Shown in pieces: positions 8,013 to 17,565 of a stretch of 64,000 nucleotides of DNA. Under the pieces are notes generated by a model, which made no database searches, was not told where the DNA came from, and worked only from the letters and a program-made list of their open reading frames with translations. Within the stretch, counting starts at the first letter, position 1. Every line of letters begins with the position of its first letter. Made by a program: the position numbers and the translations under genes. The stretch spans positions 62,001-126,000 of the forward strand of contig NZ_CP049244.1 of NCBI RefSeq assembly GCF_011046245.1. The letters run 5' to 3'. This DNA is from Allorhizobium pseudoryzae. GTDB lineage: Bacteria > Pseudomonadota > Alphaproteobacteria > Rhizobiales > Rhizobiaceae.

Positions 8013-8951
8013 ATGTCGCACCAGCACCTGATGGCGGAACTTGAGCAGCTGGTTTCGGAGGCCCGCAATCCGAATTCCATGTCGATCGACCTGCTTCCGA
8101 CGGAAGAAATCCTGAGGGTGATGAACCGCGAGGACGCGCTTGTCCCGGATGCGGTCGCACGGGTCATTCCGCAGATCGCCAAGGCGGTGGACGAGATCGT
8201 TCGTGCCTTCCGCAAGGGGGGACGGCTGATCTATATCGGCGCCGGCACCAGCGCGCGGCTCGGCGTTCTCGACGCGTCTGAATGCCCGCCGACCTTTTCC
8301 GTGCCGGAAGGCATGGTGGTCGGCCTCATTGCCGGCGGGCCGCGAGCGATCCTGCACGCCGTCGAAGGCGCGGAAGACGATGTCGAGGAAGGCAAACGCA
8401 ATCTCGAGGAGATCGGGTTGACCGCCAGCGATGTGGTGGTCGGCATCGCGGTCAGCGGCAGGACGCCTTACGTCGTCGGTGCCTTGACCTATGCCCATGC
8501 GATCGGCGCGAAGACGGTCTCCCTCACCTGCAACCCGTCCTCGACTTTGGCGGAGATCGCCGACATCGCGATTTCGCCCGTCGTCGGTCCCGAAGTCGTC
8601 ACAGGCTCGACGCGGCTCAAATCCGGCACGGCGCAGAAGCTGGTGCTGAACATGCTGACGACGGCGAGCATGATCCGCATCGGCAAGACCTACGAGAACC
8701 TGATGGTGGATCTGACCATCAGCAACCAGAAACTTCAGGCGCGCGCCGTGCGCATCATCGCCGAGGCCACGGGATGCTCCGCAGACATCGCGGAAAGGCA
8801 CCTGTCGCTGAGCGGGAACAATGTCAAACTGGCCATCCTGATGATCCTGACCGGTCTCGGCGCCGAGGATGCGGAAGCAGCCCTCGTGCGCCACGACGGG
8901 TTCCTCAGAAAGGCGCTCGCCGAGAAAACGCATGTGACGCAAGATAGCTGA
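8013..8951 (+). CDS. murQ: N-acetylmuramic acid 6-phosphate etherase MurQ
   Basis: SIS-domain etherase of 312 residues that removes D-lactate from MurNAc-6-phosphate to give GlcNAc-6-phosphate in the cytoplasm. Family signatures are TEARNPNS-like [35 protein letters not shown] (catalytic Glu at residue 90), HAVEGAEDD (second Glu about 121), [11 protein letters not shown] and [17 protein letters not shown]. It has its own promoter region, described separately. With the upstream kinase and the downstream anmK it covers both MurNAc and anhydroMurNAc. Confidence 0.96.
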   Translation: MSHQHLMAELEQLVSEARNPNSMSIDLLPTEEILRVMNREDALVPDAVARVIPQIAKAVDEIVRAFRKGGRLIYIGAGTSARLGVLDASECPPTFSVPEGMVVGLIAGGPRAILHAVEGAEDDVEEGKRNLEEIGLTASDVVVGIAVSGRTPYVVGALTYAHAIGAKTVSLTCNPSSTLAEIADIAISPVVGPEVVTGSTRLKSGTAQKLVLNMLTTASMIRIGKTYENLMVDLTISNQKLQARAVRIIAEATGCSADIAERHLSLSGNNVKLAILMILTGLGAEDAEAALVRHDGFLRKALAEKTHVTQDS

Positions 8952-9003
8952 GTGCCCGGCCTGCAGAAGCCAAAGGGACCAGCCAACCAGAGGGAGAATG
9001 CGC

Positions 9004-10521
9004 ATGAAACCGAAATTTGCCTACAGATGGCTCGCCTGCGCCGCCATTGCCGGAAGTCTGCTGACCGCAACAGCGGCTCCCGGTCTTGCCGCGACCTTGA
9101 AGATGGCCTGGGCCCAGGATGCGACGGGCCTTGATCCGCACAAGCAGACCGCCTTCTCGTCCATCCGTCTGCTCGAACTGATCTACGAGCCGCTGGTTCG
9201 TCTGGACGGCGACCTGAAGATCGTTCCGGCGCTCGCCAAGGAATGGACCTTCTCCGCGGATGCCAAGACGCTGACCTTCAAGCTGGACCCGGCGGCCAAG
9301 TTCCACAATGGCGCCGCCGTCACCTCTGCCGATGTGAAGGCCTCGTTCACACGTATTCTCGACCAGGCCACCGGTGCCGCCGCACGCGCCAACTACGTCT
9401 CTATCGCCAGCGTCGACACCCCCGATGACAAGACGGTCGTCTTCAACCTGTCGCAGCCGGATGTGCCGCTCCTGACGGCGATGGGCAGCATCAATGCCGC
9501 CATCGTTCCGGCCTCCGAAATTGCCGCCGGCAAGATCGGCACGGCCGCGGTCGGAACGGGTCCGTTCAAGCTGGAATCCTGGGAGCCGAACCAGAAAGAA
9601 GTGCTGAAAGCGAATGCCGAGTGGGCAGGCGGCAAGGTGGGTGTCGATGGCATCAACATCAGCGTTCTGCCGGATGAGAACGCGATCCTCGCGGCATTGC
9701 GGGCGAAGCAGGTGGATTTCGCCCTGCTGAACGATCCACTCGTCGCAACGCTGGTGCCCAAAGTGGCGGGCCTCACGCTGAACCGCAAGCCGGTTCTTTC
9801 CTACCATGTGCTGCAGCTCAATCCGTCGCGCAAGCCGATGACGGAACTCGCTGTGCGCCAGGCGATCTCCTGCGCGATCGACCGGCAGGATATTCTCGAT
9901 ACCGCGCTCCTCGGCGAAGGCCAGATCACCGGCCCGCTGACGATGCCGCTCTACCGCTCGGATCCGAATTCGCTGTTCTGCTACAAGCAGGATCTCGACA
10001 AAGCGAAGAAGCTGATGGCCGATGCCGGCTACAAGGACGGGTTTTCCGCGACCGTGATCGCCGCAACCGGCGAGCCGCCAACCGCGGCCTCCGAGGCGCA
10101 GGTCATCCAGTCGCAGCTGAAGGAAATCGGCATCAAGCTCGACATCAAGCTGATGGAACTCAACGTCTATGTCGATACCTGGCTGAAGGGTGACTTCGAC
10201 ATGGCCGTTGCGCTGAACGGCGGCCGCGCCGATCCCTACACCATGTACAACCGCTACTGGACCAAGGCCGGCAATCTGCAGAAGGTGTCCAACTTCGCCG
10301 ACGACACGCTGGACGAACTGATGCAGAAGGGCCGCGTCGAGACCGATGTCGCCAAGCGCAAGGAGATCTTTGCGGCCTTCGACAAGCGTCTCACCGAAAT
10401 GTCGCCATGGATCTGGCTCTACACCGGCTATTCCTACACGGCACAGCAGCAGAACGTGCAGAACTTCGTGGCGACACCGGATGGCTCCCTCTTTGGCCTC
10501 TCGAAAGTCACCCTGAAGTAA
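9004..10521 (+). CDS. Peptide/muropeptide ABC importer substrate-binding protein (family 5, DppA/OppA class)
   Basis: Periplasmic binding protein of 505 residues. The ATG at 9004 lies seven bases after AGGGAG, a better spacing than the ATG at 8998, and leads into a signal peptide (WLACAAIAGSLL, cleavage after GLAA). The mature chain has family-5 features: GLDPHKQT near the start, IYEPLVRLDGDLKIVPALAKEW, and FKLDPAAKFHNGAAVTSADV. It opens a complete peptide-type importer (this gene, two permeases, fused ATPase) placed between murQ and anmK, so murein peptides or anhydromuropeptides are the likely cargo (inference); family 5 also carries ordinary di- and oligopeptides. Confidence 0.9.
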   Translation: MKPKFAYRWLACAAIAGSLLTATAAPGLAATLKMAWAQDATGLDPHKQTAFSSIRLLELIYEPLVRLDGDLKIVPALAKEWTFSADAKTLTFKLDPAAKFHNGAAVTSADVKASFTRILDQATGAAARANYVSIASVDTPDDKTVVFNLSQPDVPLLTAMGSINAAIVPASEIAAGKIGTAAVGTGPFKLESWEPNQKEVLKANAEWAGGKVGVDGINISVLPDENAILAALRAKQVDFALLNDPLVATLVPKVAGLTLNRKPVLSYHVLQLNPSRKPMTELAVRQAISCAIDRQDILDTALLGEGQITGPLTMPLYRSDPNSLFCYKQDLDKAKKLMADAGYKDGFSATVIAATGEPPTAASEAQVIQSQLKEIGIKLDIKLMELNVYVDTWLKGDFDMAVALNGGRADPYTMYNRYWTKAGNLQKVSNFADDTLDELMQKGRVETDVAKRKEIFAAFDKRLTEMSPWIWLYTGYSYTAQQQNVQNFVATPDGSLFGLSKVTLK

Positions 10522-10545
10522 TGAAGGCGTAAGGCGGATGATCCG

Positions 10546-11508
10546 ATGAATTACCTGCTCCGGCGTCTCATCACATTTCCTCTTGTGATGCTCGGCGTCT
10601 CCATCCTGGTGTTCGTCGCCATCCGCCTGGTGCCCGGCGATTCCATCACCGCCATGCTGGGCACCGAAGCCGGTCTGCTGACACCGGACCAGCGGCAGGC
10701 CCTGGCGGCCTATTTCGGCCTCGACCAGAGCTGGCTCGTCCAGTACGGTCGCTGGCTGACCGGCGTCGTTTCAGGCGATCTCGGACTGTCCGTTACCTAC
10801 GGCAAGCCGGTGCTCGAGGTCATCCTGCAGCGGTTTCCCCTGACGCTCGAGCTCGCCTGCCTGTCGGTGGCGATCGCCATTGGATTCGGGCTGCCGCTCG
10901 GTGTCTTCGCAGCGACCCGCAACGGCCGCGGTTCCGATCTCGGCGTGCGCATCTTCGCGATGATGGGACAATCCACGCCGAGCTTCGTGGTCGGCCTCGG
11001 CATGATCTACATCCTGTCGGCGGGGTTCGGCATCCTTCCCGCCATGGGACAATACGTCTCCTTCAGCCAGGACCCGATCGGCAATATCGGCCAGCTTCTC
11101 CTGCCGGCGCTGACACTCGGCCTTTCCTTCACCGCCTCGGTCACCCGGATCGCCCGCTCGGCCATGCTGGATGTGTTGAGCGACGATTATGTGCGCACCG
11201 CGCGCAGCAAGGGCGTGCCCGCACGCAAGGTCATCTGGCGCCACGCGCTGCCGAATGCACTCATTCCGGTCGTCACGCTCTGCGGCGTGGAATTCGGCTA
11301 TCTGCTGGGCGGCGCGGTCCTGGTCGAGCAGATCTTCGCCCTGCCCGGCGTCGGTCGCATGACGCTGGAGGCCATCCAGCAGCGCGATTATGCGCTTGTG
11401 CAGGGTGCCGTTCTGTTCGTCGCGCTGAACTTCATGATCGTCAATCTTGTCGTGGATCTCGCCTACGTGTTGCTGGACCCGCGCATCCGCCTGGGAAGTC
11501 GATCATGA
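10546..11508 (+). CDS. Peptide ABC importer permease (DppB class)
   Basis: Inner-membrane permease of 320 residues. Typical DppB opening NYLLRRLITFPLVMLGVSILVF, the exposed GDLGLSVTYGKPV loop, and the ATPase-contact region VLSDDYVRTARSKGVPARKVIWRHALPNALIPV about residue 220. ATGA overlap with the next permease shows coupling. It is in the same operon-like run as the binding protein, with AAGGCGGA before the start. Confidence 0.93.
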   Translation: MNYLLRRLITFPLVMLGVSILVFVAIRLVPGDSITAMLGTEAGLLTPDQRQALAAYFGLDQSWLVQYGRWLTGVVSGDLGLSVTYGKPVLEVILQRFPLTLELACLSVAIAIGFGLPLGVFAATRNGRGSDLGVRIFAMMGQSTPSFVVGLGMIYILSAGFGILPAMGQYVSFSQDPIGNIGQLLLPALTLGLSFTASVTRIARSAMLDVLSDDYVRTARSKGVPARKVIWRHALPNALIPVVTLCGVEFGYLLGGAVLVEQIFALPGVGRMTLEAIQQRDYALVQGAVLFVALNFMIVNLVVDLAYVLLDPRIRLGSRS

Positions 11509-12347
11509 ATTCGGTGTTTCGAGGGCTCCTGCGCCATCTGAGCGGCAGGATCGGTGCCTTTATCGTGCTCGCTTATATTCTCATTGCCATTGCCGCCTGG
11601 CTGGGGCTCACGCCTTACGACCCGCTTCAGCAGTTTCGGATCGAACGACTTCAGGGACCGAGCGCCACCCACTGGATGGGGACCGACATGTTCGGTCGCG
11701 ACGTGTTGAGCCGGTTGATGATCGGGATCGGCCAGTCCTTCTTCGTTGCGTTTCTGTCCGTCGGCATCGCTACCGTCGCCGGCACGATCCTTGGTCTCAC
11801 GGCGGCCTGGGTGGGCCGCCTGTGGGACGGGTTCGTGATGCGGCTGATGGATGTGCTGCTGGCCTTTCCGGCGATCCTGCTCGCGCTTCTGTTCATCACG
11901 GTCGTCGGCCCCGGCACCTCAACCAGCATCCTCGCGATCGCCTTCGTCTACACGCCCATCTTCACGCGTGTCGTGCGCGGACCGGCGCTGTCGATCAAGG
12001 CCCGGGATTTCGTCGATGCGGCCCGCACCTTCGGCAGCTCGACATCCTACATCCTGTCGCGCCACCTTATGCTCAATCTCGTGGCACCGCTGACGGTACA
12101 GATCACGCTGGCGCTGGCCTGGTCGCTGCTGACGGAATCCGGCCTCAGTTTCTTGGGCCTTGGCACCCAGCCGCCCGATTCCTCGCTCGGCCTGATGCTC
12201 TCCGACAGCATCAACCTGATGGAGATGGCGCCCTGGCTGCTGATCTTCCCGGGCCTGACCGTCATGCTCGGTATCCTCGGCTTCAACCTCTTGGGAGACG
12301 CCATGCGCGATCTGCTCGATCCCCGCATGCAGAGGACGGTTGCATGA
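11505..12347 (+). CDS. Peptide ABC importer permease (DppC class)
   Basis: Inner-membrane permease of 280 residues. It has the DppC-type motifs HWMGTDMFGRDVLSRLM (about residue 55) and KARDFVDAARTFGSSTSYILSRHLMLNLVAP for ATPase contact, and ends NLLGDAMRDLLDPR as the family usually does. Its start overlaps the DppB-class stop and its stop overlaps the start of the ATPase gene (ATGA), so three importer genes are translationally linked. Confidence 0.93.
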   Translation: MNSVFRGLLRHLSGRIGAFIVLAYILIAIAAWLGLTPYDPLQQFRIERLQGPSATHWMGTDMFGRDVLSRLMIGIGQSFFVAFLSVGIATVAGTILGLTAAWVGRLWDGFVMRLMDVLLAFPAILLALLFITVVGPGTSTSILAIAFVYTPIFTRVVRGPALSIKARDFVDAARTFGSSTSYILSRHLMLNLVAPLTVQITLALAWSLLTESGLSFLGLGTQPPDSSLGLMLSDSINLMEMAPWLLIFPGLTVMLGILGFNLLGDAMRDLLDPRMQRTVA

Positions 12348-14095
12348 CACGGCTGCTCTCCGTTCAAAACCTCAGCGTCGGCTTCGGACGTGGACAGGCG
12401 ATCAAGCCAGTCGTGCACGGTGTCAGCTTCGAGCTCGCCGCCGGCGAAACCCTGGCGATTGTCGGCGAAAGCGGTTCTGGCAAATCCGTCACCGCTCTAT
12501 CGATCAACCGGCTGATCGATTACGGTGGCGGTCGGATCACCGGTGGCCGCATTGATTTTTCGTTGCCGGATGGCCGGACGGTGGATCTGGCCGCTCTCGA
12601 CGCGCCGGAGATGGAGCGCATCCGGGGGCCGGAAATCGGCATGATCTTCCAGGAGCCGATGACCTCGCTTAATCCGGTGGTCACGATCGGCAAACAGATC
12701 GAGGAAGTGTTTCGCCTGCAGGGCAAGGATGGAGCCCAGGCCCGCGCGGAAACCCTGCGCGCGCTCGACCGGATCCGCATTCCCGATGCGGCGCGGCGCC
12801 TTGGTTATTACCCGCATCAACTCTCGGGCGGCATGCTGCAGCGGGTGATGATCGCCATGGCGCTGGCCGCCTCGCCTCGCCTTCTCATTGCCGACGAACC
12901 GACCACGGCGCTGGATGTCAGCGTGCAGGCGCAGATCATGGCGCTGTTGACCGAGCTTCAGCGGGAGACGGGCACGGGGCTCATCTTCATCACCCACGAT
13001 CTCGGCCTCGTTGCCGGCATTGCCGACCGCATGCTGGTGATGCAGTCCGGGCAGGTGGTCGAACAGAGCACGGCCAACCAGATCCTGGACCGCCCAACGC
13101 ATGCCTACACCCAGCATCTGCTGAAGGCCGTGCCGCACTTCGCCAACGGTCGCGCCGTGCGCGACGACAGCCCGCGGACACAGACGGACGGTGACGCCGC
13201 CTGCCTCACGGTCGAGGGGCTGACCGTGCGCTTTCCCGCGACCGCCGGGCTGATGCGTCGCTCCATCGGCGCGATTCATGCGGTCGAGTCCGTCAATTTC
13301 GACATTCGTCCGGGTGAAACGCTCGCTGTCGTCGGCGAAAGCGGGTCGGGCAAATCGACTACGGCCCGGGCACTGCTCGGCCTGGTCAGACCCGCACGCG
13401 GCACGTTCCAGGCGCACACTGGCGACGGTACGGAAACACAAAAGCCGATGCAGATGGTGTTCCAGAACCCCTATGCCTCGCTCAATCCGCGGCTGAATGT
13501 GGAAAGCCTGCTGGCTGAACCGGTGTTGGCTGCGGGCAGACGCCTGGACCGTGAGATCCGCGCGCGCATGACATCGCTTCTCACGCGGGTCGGCCTGCCG
13601 GCGGAAAGCCTCACCCGCTATCCGCACGAGTTTTCCGGCGGTCAGCGCCAACGGCTCTGCATTGCCCGGGCTTTGATGCTGGATCCCACTATTCTCGTCC
13701 TGGATGAAGCCGTGTCCGCGCTCGATGTCTCCGTGCAGGCCCGTGTGCTCGACCTGCTGATTGACCTGCAGCGAGAACACCATCTCGCCTATCTCTTCGT
13801 GTCGCATGATATGGCGGTGGTGGAGAGGATCGCCCATCGTGTTGCGGTGCTTTACGCTGGCCAGATCGTCGAGATCGGTAACGCGGGCTCCGTCTTGTCG
13901 AATCCCCAGCACCCTTATACGAAAAAGCTGATCGCGGCGGTGCCGACGATGGAGCGCCGGCAGCAGAGTTTCGCACTCAACACCGACGCAGTGCCAACCC
14001 TTCTGCGGCCGAACGGTTTCGAGCCGCCGCCATCGCTGTGGACGGATGTCGGCGAGGATCATCGTGTGAGGATTGACGCCGTTGCCACATGCTGA
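12344..14095 (+). CDS. Peptide ABC importer fused double ATPase (DppD-DppF / YejF type)
   Basis: A 583-residue protein with two nucleotide-binding domains in one chain, as in YejF and GsiA. Domain 1 has GESGSGKS (about 40), [15 protein letters not shown], and [15 protein letters not shown]; domain 2 has GESGSGKST (about 335), [15 protein letters not shown] and [15 protein letters not shown]. Each is followed by the peptide-importer tail ([18 protein letters not shown]). Start is the ATG at 12344 overlapping the permease stop; the open frame upstream is antisense to nothing real and is ignored. In Agrobacterium the YejBEF importer is known to replace AmpG for muropeptide uptake; this locus has the same fused ATPase design in a clearer murein-recycling context. 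Confidence 0.92.
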   Translation: MTRLLSVQNLSVGFGRGQAIKPVVHGVSFELAAGETLAIVGESGSGKSVTALSINRLIDYGGGRITGGRIDFSLPDGRTVDLAALDAPEMERIRGPEIGMIFQEPMTSLNPVVTIGKQIEEVFRLQGKDGAQARAETLRALDRIRIPDAARRLGYYPHQLSGGMLQRVMIAMALAASPRLLIADEPTTALDVSVQAQIMALLTELQRETGTGLIFITHDLGLVAGIADRMLVMQSGQVVEQSTANQILDRPTHAYTQHLLKAVPHFANGRAVRDDSPRTQTDGDAACLTVEGLTVRFPATAGLMRRSIGAIHAVESVNFDIRPGETLAVVGESGSGKSTTARALLGLVRPARGTFQAHTGDGTETQKPMQMVFQNPYASLNPRLNVESLLAEPVLAAGRRLDREIRARMTSLLTRVGLPAESLTRYPHEFSGGQRQRLCIARALMLDPTILVLDEAVSALDVSVQARVLDLLIDLQREHHLAYLFVSHDMAVVERIAHRVAVLYAGQIVEIGNAGSVLSNPQHPYTKKLIAAVPTMERRQQSFALNTDAVPTLLRPNGFEPPPSLWTDVGEDHRVRIDAVATC

Positions 14096-14108
14096 AACCC
14101 CGGAAATC

Positions 14109-15128
14109 ATGATGGCCCAACCTGCTCCGACAATCGCGCCCCCGTTCGAACGGGCGTTTCTGCTGCTGAAACGAAGCGTCGATGAGGGCCGTATTCCGGG
14201 CGGCGTTCTCGGCATGGTGGATCGGGACGGCAACCGCCGCACACGAGCTATCGGGCTGGCACAGAAGGTCGGCGGCGAACGGTCCATGACGCTCGACACA
14301 TGGTTCGATTTTGCCTCCTTGACCAAGCCCATCTTCACCGCGCGCAAAATTCTGGAACTCGCCGCTGCGGGAACCCTCGACCTCGATGCGCCCGTGACAA
14401 CGCTGATCCCGGACTTCCGGCAATATGCGCCAAACTGCTGGGAACGGGCGGTGACCTTCCGGCAGTGTCTCGGACACCAGACGCCCTTTCCCGCCGTCGA
14501 GCCGATCTACACCTATGGCGACGATCCGGACCGCCTGCGCGCCTTCGTGCTGCAGCGCGAGTGGCGGCATGGCGAGCCTGTCTATTCCGACATCAATTAT
14601 ATCCTGCTCGGCATTGCGCTCGAGCGGCTGGAGGGGCGGCGCATCCGTGAGATGGACGCCGGGCCGGGCTTTGCCTTCGCCGGTGATCCCACAAATACCG
14701 CGGCGACCGAATTCTGCGCCTGGCGCGGCCGTATTCTCTGCGGTGAGGTGCATGACGAGAACTGTTACGCGCTGCAGGGCTCCGGCCACGCAGGACTGTT
14801 CGGAACCGTCGGCGCCGTTCTCGATCATGCGCAATCTCTGCTTGCCGGCGACGGTGCGGATGACCCGGTCGTGCGTTTGATGCGCCAGCCGCTTTCCGAC
14901 CGGCGTACGCACGGGTGGGAGCGTCCCTATCCCGGCTGGTCCGGCGGCTCTTCATGCAATGACAGCGTCATCGGCCATACCGGCTTTACCGGAACCGGAT
15001 TGTGGATCGATTTCGAGACGGGGCGGGCCTGGACGCTGCTTACCAATCGCGTGCATCCGAGCCGGCATTTCGACAGCGGGATTTTTGCCCTGAGAGCCGC
15101 CATCGGCGATACGATCAACGCAGACTGA
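14109..15128 (+). CDS. SxxK serine hydrolase of the class C beta-lactamase/esterase family
   Basis: About 339 residues with the penicillin-recognising fold motifs: SLTK (active-site serine and lysine, in FASLTKPIF), YSD in [11 protein letters not shown] at the YxN position, and HTG in IGHTGFTG at the KTG position. No signal peptide is visible, so it is probably cytoplasmic. Start is uncertain: ATG codons at 14109 and 14112, or a TTG at 14073 overlapping the ATPase gene. In Bacillus subtilis the MurNAc recycling locus has a serine hydrolase of this type (AmiE/YbbE) that cuts peptide from MurNAc. The position between a peptide importer and anmK makes a muropeptide amidase or peptidase role attractive, but this is inference; an esterase cannot be excluded. 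Confidence 0.8.
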   Translation: MMAQPAPTIAPPFERAFLLLKRSVDEGRIPGGVLGMVDRDGNRRTRAIGLAQKVGGERSMTLDTWFDFASLTKPIFTARKILELAAAGTLDLDAPVTTLIPDFRQYAPNCWERAVTFRQCLGHQTPFPAVEPIYTYGDDPDRLRAFVLQREWRHGEPVYSDINYILLGIALERLEGRRIREMDAGPGFAFAGDPTNTAATEFCAWRGRILCGEVHDENCYALQGSGHAGLFGTVGAVLDHAQSLLAGDGADDPVVRLMRQPLSDRRTHGWERPYPGWSGGSSCNDSVIGHTGFTGTGLWIDFETGRAWTLLTNRVHPSRHFDSGIFALRAAIGDTINAD

Positions 15129-15139
15129 GGAGAAGACAG

Positions 15140-16255
15140 ATGCAACCGATCTGGGCCGTCGGGCTGATGACAGGAACCGTCCTCGACGGCAATATCGATG
15201 TGGCACTCCTGAAGACCGATGGCGAGGCGATTGAGGCTTTTGGCCCCTATACGCTGGCACCTTACGACCAGGCGACCCGTACGCTTCTGGAAGAGACCCT
15301 GGCCGAAGCCCGCAAATGGAACTTCGAAGGCCCGGAACCTGCAATCTTTGCCAGAGCCGAGGACGCGTTGACGCGAGCGCAATCGGCCGCCGTTCGCAAT
15401 CTGGTGAAGGAGGCCGGGTTGTCGATGGCCGACATCGGCGTCGTCGGTTTCCATGGCCAGACGGTCCTGCACCGCGCTCCGCAGCAGGGCCGGCTCGGCG
15501 CGACACGCCAACTGGGCGACGGCGCGCTGATGGCAGAGCTTCTCGGCACCAGGGTGGCCTATGATTTCCGCAGTGCCGATGTGCGGGCGGGTGGACAGGG
15601 CGCGCCATTGGCGGCGGCCTATCATTCGGCCCTCCTGAAGGGCGTTTCGCAGGATGGTTCTGCGGCGATCCTCAATCTCGGTGGGGTAGCCAACATCACC
15701 TGGAGCGATGGCAAGGGCCATGTGGTTGCCTTCGACACCGGTCCGGCCAATGCACCGATCAACGACTGGGTGAAGATGCATGGCCGCGGCGACATGGATC
15801 GCGATGGGCTGATCGCCGCCTCGGGTCAGGTGAACGAGGAGCGCCTCGCGCACCTGCTGCAACACCCCTACCTGTCGGCAAAATTCCCGAAATCGCTCGA
15901 TCGCTTCGATTTCGGCGCGGCCATGGCAGAGGGCCTGCCCCTTGAAGACGGCGCGGCGACGTTGACCGCCTTCACAGCGTCGGCCGTGGGCAGGGCACTC
16001 GACATGCTGCCGCAGCGGCCGGAAAAACTGTTCGTCAGTGGCGGCGGGCGGCATAATCCGACCTTGATGACCCTGCTGGCGGACCGCGCCAAGGTCGAGG
16101 TTCAGCCGGCCGAGACGCTCGGCTGGCGGGGCGATGCGGTCGAGGCGGAGTGTTTTGCTTTCCTGGCGGTGCGCGTGGTGCGTGACCTGCCCATCAGCTT
16201 CCCGACAACCACAGGGGCACCGGAACCGATGACCGGCGGGCGGCTGGCCGGTTGA
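15140..16255 (+). CDS. anmK: Anhydro-N-acetylmuramic acid kinase AnmK
   Basis: Kinase of 371 residues (E. coli AnmK 369) that opens the 1,6-anhydro ring and phosphorylates, giving MurNAc-6-phosphate for MurQ. Signatures are [17 protein letters not shown] (family GxMSGTSxDGxD), [15 protein letters not shown], the [16 protein letters not shown] loop, NLGGVANIT, and [15 protein letters not shown] at 15140 follows GAGGAGAAG; the open frame upstream overlaps the serine hydrolase gene and is not used. The first motif reads GTVLDGN instead of the common GTSLDGV, a small departure. It is the last gene of the recycling run. Confidence 0.94.
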   Translation: MQPIWAVGLMTGTVLDGNIDVALLKTDGEAIEAFGPYTLAPYDQATRTLLEETLAEARKWNFEGPEPAIFARAEDALTRAQSAAVRNLVKEAGLSMADIGVVGFHGQTVLHRAPQQGRLGATRQLGDGALMAELLGTRVAYDFRSADVRAGGQGAPLAAAYHSALLKGVSQDGSAAILNLGGVANITWSDGKGHVVAFDTGPANAPINDWVKMHGRGDMDRDGLIAASGQVNEERLAHLLQHPYLSAKFPKSLDRFDFGAAMAEGLPLEDGAATLTAFTASAVGRALDMLPQRPEKLFVSGGGRHNPTLMTLLADRAKVEVQPAETLGWRGDAVEAECFAFLAVRVVRDLPISFPTTTGAPEPMTGGRLAG

Positions 16256-16267
16256 GCCCTTCGGGGA

Positions 16268-16696
16268 TCATGGACTTACGAGGCTTTTCTGGAGGAATTT
16301 GCGGGTGCGGCCCACGGGGAAATCCGGGAGTTCACCGAAGACCTCGTAGCCCTGGCGTCGGTAGGCCTTTTCCGCCACCGGATTGAAGGTGTCGATCCAG
16401 GCGGAATGGCAGCCGCGCGTGCGTGCCTCGTCTTCCGCCGCCGTCAGCATGCGGTTTGCCATCTTCTGGCCGCGCAGGCTCTCATCGACAAAGAGCCACT
16501 GGATATAGAGCCAGCCCCAGGCCGTGTAACCGCTGATGCCGGCCAGCAACTGGCCGTTCTCGCCCCGGACGAACACGGCCAGAGGTGTGCGTTCCGATCT
16601 TCCGACGTCGGCGTCATTGAAGGCGGAAAGACGCGCCCCGATGATGGCGAGTTCATCCGGTTCGGGGTTGGACGTAACGATCAGTTGCGGGTTCAT
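16268..16696 (-). CDS. GNAT-family N-acetyltransferase
   Basis: About 142 residues, a single GNAT domain. Acetyl-CoA-binding signature is LFVDESLRGQKMANRMLTAAEDEA (R/Q-x-x-G-x-A type), followed by the C-terminal AEKAYRRQGYEVFGEL motif common to the family. Start at 16696 gives MNPQLIVTS; the frame runs to 16750 but adds non-conserved residues. Convergent with anmK, with only 12 bases between stops. The substrate is unknown. It may or may not act with the amino sugar genes. Confidence 0.82.
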   Translation of the reverse strand: MNPQLIVTSNPEPDELAIIGARLSAFNDADVGRSERTPLAVFVRGENGQLLAGISGYTAWGWLYIQWLFVDESLRGQKMANRMLTAAEDEARTRGCHSAWIDTFNPVAEKAYRRQGYEVFGELPDFPVGRTRKFLQKSLVSP

Positions 16697-16776
16697 GACG
16701 GCTTTCCATGACTGAAAACACAGAACATACCAGGAGCTGCGCAACATCAAGTGGCTGATGCGGGTTTCCGCAAGGA

Positions 16777-17448
16777 TTACCGTACTTTGGCGTGCATCTT
16801 CATCGCCTGGATACCGGCGACCAAATCGCTGAAGCGATCGCCCTGGACGATGATGTGACTGCGCAGTTCAGACCGTGCCTCTTCGGCGTTGCCGGCGAGA
16901 ATGGCCTCAACGATGCTCCCATGTTCGCGCACCGAAATCTGCATGCGATTGCGCACCCGAAGCTGTAGGCGGCGGTAAGGACGCAGCCGTCGATGCAGCA
17001 TGACGCACTGGTCCTTCAGGAACGCGCTGTGGCTTGCCGTGTAGATCGCGTGGTGAAACACCTCGTTGTCGTAATAATAGGCATCCGTATCACCGCTGGC
17101 GGCAGACGCAAGGCAGCGTTCATGCGAGGCGGATAGTGCCAGCCTGTCGGCATCGGTATGCCGGCGGGCAGCCAGCGCGCCGGCCATCGCTTCCAGCTCT
17201 CCCATCACCTCGAACATCTCAAAGACATATTGGGGCGGGTGATCGATGACGCAGGCGCCACGGCGCGGTCGAATCTCCACAAGGCCGATGGCACTCAACT
17301 GCATCAGAGCCTCACGGATGGGTGTCCTCGACACGCCGAAACGGGCTGCCAACTGCGTTTCGTCCAGCCGGTCACCCGGCTCGAACTCTCCCGTGACGAT
17401 GCCGTTCTCGATCTCGTCGCGCAGTTTGTAGAAGGTGTTCTCGGACAT
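16777..17448 (-). CDS. matR: GntR-family regulator of malonate genes (FCD subfamily, MatR-like)
   Basis: 223 residues: winged helix at the N-terminus (LAARFGVSRTPIREALMQLSAIGLVEIRPRRGACV, about 35-70) and an all-helical FCD ligand-binding domain with the metal-site pattern (EVFHHAIYTASHS, ISVREHGSIVEAI). Start at 17448; the upstream extension of the frame runs antisense to the TRAP gene. It faces the malonate TRAP-decarboxylase-synthetase operon across a 117-bp region with the palindrome CTGTATACAG. In Rhizobium MatR controls malonate genes; assignment here rests on position and family. Confidence 0.87.
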   Translation of the reverse strand: MSENTFYKLRDEIENGIVTGEFEPGDRLDETQLAARFGVSRTPIREALMQLSAIGLVEIRPRRGACVIDHPPQYVFEMFEVMGELEAMAGALAARRHTDADRLALSASHERCLASAASGDTDAYYYDNEVFHHAIYTASHSAFLKDQCVMLHRRLRPYRRLQLRVRNRMQISVREHGSIVEAILAGNAEEARSELRSHIIVQGDRFSDLVAGIQAMKMHAKVR

Positions 17449-17478
17449 GATGGACCCGCGTATATTCCCTGATCTTTT

Positions 17479-17522
17479 CTGTATACAGGAACATTGACAT
17501 CGTACGCAATAAGGGCTCAACT
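17479..17522. promoter_or_regulatory. matR-matP divergent promoter region with GntR-type palindrome
   Basis: CTGTATACAG (17479-17488) is a perfect palindrome of the TGTATACA type recognised by many GntR/FCD regulators. A consensus -35 TTGACA follows at 17494-17499; a -10 is expected near 17517-17522 but the sequence there is poor. The palindrome lies directly upstream of the matP -35 and between the two start codons. Confidence 0.55.
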
Positions 17523-17565
17523 TCTTGCACGCCGGTTGGGAGGCCGGCACAAAGGGAGGAATATC

